64,000 bases of DNA from Paenibacillus lutimineralis. GTDB taxonomy: Bacteria; Bacillota; Bacilli; Paenibacillales; Paenibacillaceae. A model generated the notes under the pieces. That model was not told the DNA's origin, made no database searches, and saw only the letters and a program-made list of their open reading frames with translations. Position numbers and translations under genes: made by a program. The stretch lies in contig NZ_CP034346.1 in NCBI RefSeq assembly GCF_003991425.1, positions 3,571,501 to 3,635,500 on the forward strand, given 5' to 3'. Shown one piece after another: positions 60,403-64,000 of the stretch. The first letter of the stretch is position 1. Each line of letters starts with the position of its first letter.

Positions 60403-61380
60403 ATGGGGAACACCTATGTCATCGTAGCCGAGACCAAGGGCGGCCGACTTCGCCAGGTCAGTCTTGAGGCGATTCATGCCGCTGCCCTAGCTAGTCATGA
60501 GGAGGATAAACGGATCGCTCTGCTGCTTGGTCATCAACTCAAAGAAGCTGCTGACGAGCTGGCACGTTACACAGAAGTCATTCTGATCGATCATCCCGAC
60601 TTGGCCTCATATCAGGCAGAGATTTATTTCGCTGCACTAACCCAAGCGTTGGACCCGATACAGCCTTACGCTGTAATCTTTGGCCATACTGCCATTGGAC
60701 GGGATCTTGCACCACAGATTGCTGCTCACCTAAACGCCGGACAAATCTCTGATGTCACTGCTATTTCCGGATCCGGCGATGCTATTGCCTATACTCGTCC
60801 CCTCTATGCCGGGAAAGCGTTCGAGAATAGACAATTCAGCAGTTCACCACAAGTCATCACGATTCGCCCCAACAATATTGCACCCGCTCAGCCTGCTAGC
60901 ACGTCTTCTTCGATCACCGAATTATCCTATACTCCATCAACTTCACTTCGCAGCGTAATTAAAGAAGTTGTTAGCAAATCCGCTGGCAGAATCGATCTCA
61001 CGGAAGCCAAAGTCGTCGTCTCTGGTGGCCGCGGAGTCAAGAGCAAAGCTGGCTTTCAACCTCTTGAGGAGCTGGCGGAAGTATTGCAGGGTGCTGTCGG
61101 TGCTTCACGTGGCGCTTGTGATGCCGGCTACTGTGACTACTCGCTGCAGATTGGCCAGACAGGTAAAGTAGTAACCCCTGAAATATATATCGCCTGTGGC
61201 ATTAGCGGAGCGATCCAGCATTTGGCTGGCATGAGTCAATCTCGCATCATTATCGCGATTAACAAAGACCCGGAGGCCCCGATCTTCAAAGTGGCGGATT
61301 ACGGCATCGTCGGCGATCTGTTCGAGGTCGTGCCGATATTAGCAGAGGAATTTAGAAAACTACTATGCGCCCCGAATTAA
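60403..61380 (+). CDS. etfA: Electron transfer flavoprotein alpha subunit
   Basis: ATG 60403 has AAGGAGG upstream; an in-frame ATG at 60385 precedes that site. The 325-aa product has a beta-like N-terminal domain and the FAD-binding C-terminal domain: AKVVVSGGRGVKS, VGASRGACDAGYCDYSLQIGQTGKVVTPEIYIACGISGAIQHLAGMSQSRIIIAINKDPEAPIFKVADYGIVGDLFEVVP. It completes the ETF pair and ends with a terminator. Confidence 0.96.
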   Translation: MGNTYVIVAETKGGRLRQVSLEAIHAAALASHEEDKRIALLLGHQLKEAADELARYTEVILIDHPDLASYQAEIYFAALTQALDPIQPYAVIFGHTAIGRDLAPQIAAHLNAGQISDVTAISGSGDAIAYTRPLYAGKAFENRQFSSSPQVITIRPNNIAPAQPASTSSSITELSYTPSTSLRSVIKEVVSKSAGRIDLTEAKVVVSGGRGVKSKAGFQPLEELAEVLQGAVGASRGACDAGYCDYSLQIGQTGKVVTPEIYIACGISGAIQHLAGMSQSRIIIAINKDPEAPIFKVADYGIVGDLFEVVPILAEEFRKLLCAPN

Positions 61381-61428
61381 TGATTGTGATAACTAATAAC
61401 CCCTAATAATTAGGAATAAATATGTAAA

Positions 61429-61462
61429 TAACCCCAGTACCGTTAAGGTGCTGGGATTATAT
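61429..61462. terminator. Terminator between convergent etfA and ptsG
   Basis: AACCCCAGTACC and GGTGCTGGGATT pair with two mismatches around GTTAA; A/T-rich tails lie on both sides. Confidence 0.7.
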
Positions 61463-61468
61463 TTATAA

Positions 61469-63529
61469 TCACTTAATCGTCACTATACTTCCTTCACCAC
61501 TTGACAGTATGCCAGTTTTATTTAGCTTCACTTCTGCTCCTTCCGGTAGGTTGGAGAACACGATTGGAGAAATAATCGAAGGCGCATGCTCCTTCACATA
61601 AGACAAATCCACTTCCATGATTGGTTGTCCGGCAGCTACCAAATCACCTTCCTTAACAAGAATGTTGAAGCCCTGACCCTTCAGCTTCACGGTATTTACC
61701 CCGATGTGTACAAGCACTTCCTTGCCGCCGTCTGACATGATGCCGATAGCATGCTTACTCGGGAATACGTTAAATACTTTTCCGTAAACAGGGGAAGCGA
61801 TTAAACCTTCATGCGGTAAAACCGCAAAACCGTCACCTGTCATTCTTTCTGCGAATACCGGGTCAGGAACGCTGGAAATATCCATCAGTTCACCATTTAC
61901 CGGCATCACGATATCTTCGTTAATGATCGCGTCTCCATCACGAGCCGCCTGCTGTTCGACTTCGGCCGGCTTTACGACTTCAGTCTTCTCAGCCGCTTGC
62001 GGAGCTTTGCCGCTCATGATATCAGCGATTTGCGTTTTTATCGTATCGGAACGTGTCCCAAAGATCGCCTGAATATTGTTCCCGACTTCAAGCACGCCGG
62101 AAGCTCCCAGCTTCTTGAGTCGGTCCTTGCTCACATTGCCCTTGTCCTTCACTTCTACCCGCAAACGGGTAATACAGGCATCGAGGTGAGTGATGTTTTC
62201 CCCGCCACCAAGCGCGGACAAAATATTGTGCGGCAGATCATCCTGCTGAACGGCTCTGCCTTCTTCCGCCCCCTCTTCTATGTTGTCTGGATCTTCCCGG
62301 CCTGGTGTTTTAAGATTGAATTTGCGGATAACAAAGCGGAATCCGAAGTAGTAAATGACCGCAAGAATCAAACCAACGATGATAACGTACCACCATGGGG
62401 TCCGGTTTGGGATTACCCCAAAGATGAGGTAGTCGATCAAGCCTCCCGAAAAGGTCATCCCGATTTTGACACCAAGCAGATGCATCGTCATAAAGGATAA
62501 CCCTGCGAAAATCGTATGCACAGCGAACAGAATGGGAGCGACGAACAGGAAGGAGAATTCGAGCGGTTCCGTAATCCCTGTCAGGAACGATGTTAACGCG
62601 GCTGAACCCATAATCCCGGCCACGTATTTTTTGTTCTCAGGTCGGGCTTCGTGGTAGATCGCCAGCGCCGCGGCGGGTAACCCAAACATCATGAACGGGA
62701 ATTTACCGGTCATAAAGGTACCTGCCGTAAACGGCACCCCATCTCTGAGCTGCGCCATGAAAATTTGCTGGTCCCCACGAACCAACTGTCCGGCTTTATT
62801 GACGTATTCTCCAAATTCAAACCAGAATGGCGAATAGAAAATATGATGCAAACCAAATGGAATCAGCGCACGTTCCACGATACCAAAAATCAATGCGGAC
62901 AAGGTTCGGTTTTGTTCCAGCATGAAGTAGGAAGCAGAGTTTAATCCACTCTGAATTGGCGGCCAAATGACAACCATCAACAAACCGAGCAGCACTGAGG
63001 TTGCTGCCGTCATGATGGGAACGAATCGTTTTCCAGCAAAAAAGCCGAGGTAGGACGGAAGCTCGATTTTAAAGAAGCGGCTGTACATCGTAGAGGCCAA
63101 TATACCAACAATAATCCCACCAAACACGCCGGTAGCCAGTGTTGGAATGCCCAGCACATTGGCGTAAGCCGGATCTGTACCGACCATCGCCGTCGTTACG
63201 CCGATGACCGTGCCCATGGTTACATTCATAACGAGATAACCAATGATCGCAGCCAGCCCAGCTACGCCCTCCCCTCCGGACAAACCGACAGCAACACCAA
63301 CGGCGAACAGCAAGGCTAGGTTCGTAAACACAATCTGCCCGGCATTCATCATAACCGTGGCCACCGCATGGACGACGCTGTTATCTAGAGCTGGAACGAG
63401 ACTTAGAAACTCTGGACTAATCAGCATGTTGCCGATACCGAGCAGCAACCCTGCGGCAGGAAGCAGCGCGACCGGCAGCATCAGCGCTTTACCGACTCTT
63501 TGCAATATACCGAACAAACGCTTGAACAT
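61469..63529 (-). CDS. ptsG: PTS glucose-type permease EIICBA
   Basis: AGGAGG lies before ATG. The 686-aa product fuses EIIC (about 1-410: VGKALMLPVALLPAAGLLLGIGNML, GITEPLEFSFLFVAPILF), EIIB (about 435-510, with phospho-Cys in LDACITRLRVEV) and EIIA (about 545-675, with phospho-His in VLVHIGVNTVKLKGQGF). This order and size match glucose PtsG of Bacillales. GlcNAc-type permeases are similar, so the substrate is not fully certain. A 170-bp leader with a terminator suggests antitermination control. Confidence 0.9.
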   Translation of the reverse strand: MFKRLFGILQRVGKALMLPVALLPAAGLLLGIGNMLISPEFLSLVPALDNSVVHAVATVMMNAGQIVFTNLALLFAVGVAVGLSGGEGVAGLAAIIGYLVMNVTMGTVIGVTTAMVGTDPAYANVLGIPTLATGVFGGIIVGILASTMYSRFFKIELPSYLGFFAGKRFVPIMTAATSVLLGLLMVVIWPPIQSGLNSASYFMLEQNRTLSALIFGIVERALIPFGLHHIFYSPFWFEFGEYVNKAGQLVRGDQQIFMAQLRDGVPFTAGTFMTGKFPFMMFGLPAAALAIYHEARPENKKYVAGIMGSAALTSFLTGITEPLEFSFLFVAPILFAVHTIFAGLSFMTMHLLGVKIGMTFSGGLIDYLIFGVIPNRTPWWYVIIVGLILAVIYYFGFRFVIRKFNLKTPGREDPDNIEEGAEEGRAVQQDDLPHNILSALGGGENITHLDACITRLRVEVKDKGNVSKDRLKKLGASGVLEVGNNIQAIFGTRSDTIKTQIADIMSGKAPQAAEKTEVVKPAEVEQQAARDGDAIINEDIVMPVNGELMDISSVPDPVFAERMTGDGFAVLPHEGLIASPVYGKVFNVFPSKHAIGIMSDGGKEVLVHIGVNTVKLKGQGFNILVKEGDLVAAGQPIMEVDLSYVKEHAPSIISPIVFSNLPEGAEVKLNKTGILSSGEGSIVTIK

Positions 63530-63565
63530 TTACATCCTCCTGAATACAAAATTGTTTAATCACAA

Positions 63566-63604
63566 CAAAAAAAGCATAAGCCAATAAAAGTCCTTATCAT
63601 GCAT
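63566..63604 (-). terminator. Leader terminator upstream of ptsG
   Basis: On the minus strand GCAT-GAT-AAG and CTTATGC pair with a bulge and are followed by TTTTTTT, about 40 bases before the ptsG start codon. Its 5' arm overlaps a possible alternative hairpin (GTCC at about 63639 with GGAC at about 63591), the layout of a GlcT/BglG-type antiterminator. Confidence 0.6.
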
Positions 63605-63702
63605 GTCATCGTATAGGGATAGATTACCCCGTAAATGGACAATACAATCAAAACCTTTTATAACTCATGCTTTTTCGAACAATTTTCTCTTAAGCCTTAA
63701 AC

Positions 63703-64000
63703 TTATTTAGATACTTTCACACGATCTTCAGCTGGAGCGAATTGCTTCTCACCCGGTTGTACAGTTGGTTTACCAAATGGCATTTGACCGATCAATTTCC
63801 AGGAAGCCGGAATATTCCATTCGGCCTTCACGGCATCGTCAATCAACGGATTGTAGTGTTGAAGCGTTGCACCAATACCTTCATTCGCAAGCGCAGTCCA
63901 GACAACCAATTGCAGCATACCATTGGATTGGTTAGACCATACTGGGAAATTGTCCTTGTAAAGCTCAAATTGTTGTTGCAAGCCTTCAACTACAGCTTGA
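63703..64000 (-). CDS. Nitroreductase-family protein, C-terminal part (5' end outside window)
   Basis: The minus-strand frame is open to the window edge (QAVVEGLQQQFELYKDNFPVW), so the start lies beyond base 64000. The visible ~98 residues match the C-terminus of FMN-dependent nitroreductases of the YdgI/YodC type: QLVVWTALANEGIGATLQHYNP, WKLIGQMPFGKPTVQPGEKQF and EDRVKV. They reduce nitro-aromatics or quinones using NAD(P)H. Confidence 0.88.
   Translation of the reverse strand, partial: QAVVEGLQQQFELYKDNFPVWSNQSNGMLQLVVWTALANEGIGATLQHYNPLIDDAVKAEWNIPASWKLIGQMPFGKPTVQPGEKQFAPAEDRVKVSK

Overview
The window looks like a chromosome segment of a Paenibacillus-type member of the Bacillales. G+C is moderate, Shine-Dalgarno sites are strong (AGGAGG), and rho-independent terminators are frequent. 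Gene content is typical of that group: a fatty-acid-oxidation set related to Bacillus subtilis fadF/fadNAE/lcfA/fadR/etfBA, a CdaS-type diadenylate cyclase, secreted GH8 and beta-helix carbohydrate proteins, DUF2935, DUF3221 and DUF4261 proteins, and many GNAT, TetR, MarR, ArsR and PadR genes. No rRNA, tRNA, CRISPR array or complete insertion sequence was seen.

Layout. 1-11 kb: the end of a SNF2 helicase, a secreted GH8 chitosanase/glucanase, a secreted DNRLRE-FnIII-beta-helix protein, Cu/Zn superoxide dismutase, a sugar module (Gfo/Idh/MocA dehydrogenase, TIM-barrel isomerase, divergent AraC regulator) and pyrrolidone-carboxylate peptidase. 11-21 kb: a DHA2 drug exporter, a WYL-domain regulator, and a tightly overlapping three-gene operon (TerB-like protein, DUF2791-type ATPase, Lhr-like helicase) with the composition of the Shango anti-phage system. 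A LexA-like box lies in its promoter region. A class-C beta-lactamase-like hydrolase follows. 21-31 kb: small transporter/regulator modules (MFS, Hsp20, ABC exporter with divergent TetR-methyltransferase, MarR-MFS, SRPBCC-ArsR, aldo/keto reductase), several with readable operators. 31.7-36 kb: a decayed accessory zone holding a His-rich peptide, a frameshifted DUF2935 gene between two copies of a structured repeat, a hydrolase remnant, a probable IS1595-like transposase remnant, a DHFR-like gene, a frameshifted ArpU-like phage regulator and a short transcript coding for a tiny hydrophobic peptide. 36-48 kb: miscellaneous small genes, cdaS, several GNATs and methyltransferases, and a PadR-controlled ABC exporter.

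48-61 kb is the metabolic core. On the minus strand run fadF, fadN, fadA, fadE, an acyl-CoA ligase and a thioesterase; divergently run fadR, etfB and etfA. A perfect FadR-type box, a consensus promoter and a cre-like site lie between the two arms. Together these genes activate fatty acids, carry out beta-oxidation and pass electrons through ETF to the FadF membrane Fe-S protein. 61-64 kb holds a glucose PTS permease (ptsG) behind a leader with a terminator, then the 3' part of a nitroreductase gene.

Three dispersed repeat families are visible: TCTAACGAAACT units at three loci, 24-bp palindromes near 10.9 kb, and GTTCAAAAAGG leader blocks flanking fadR. All functional statements rest on reading motifs by eye; no database search was run.
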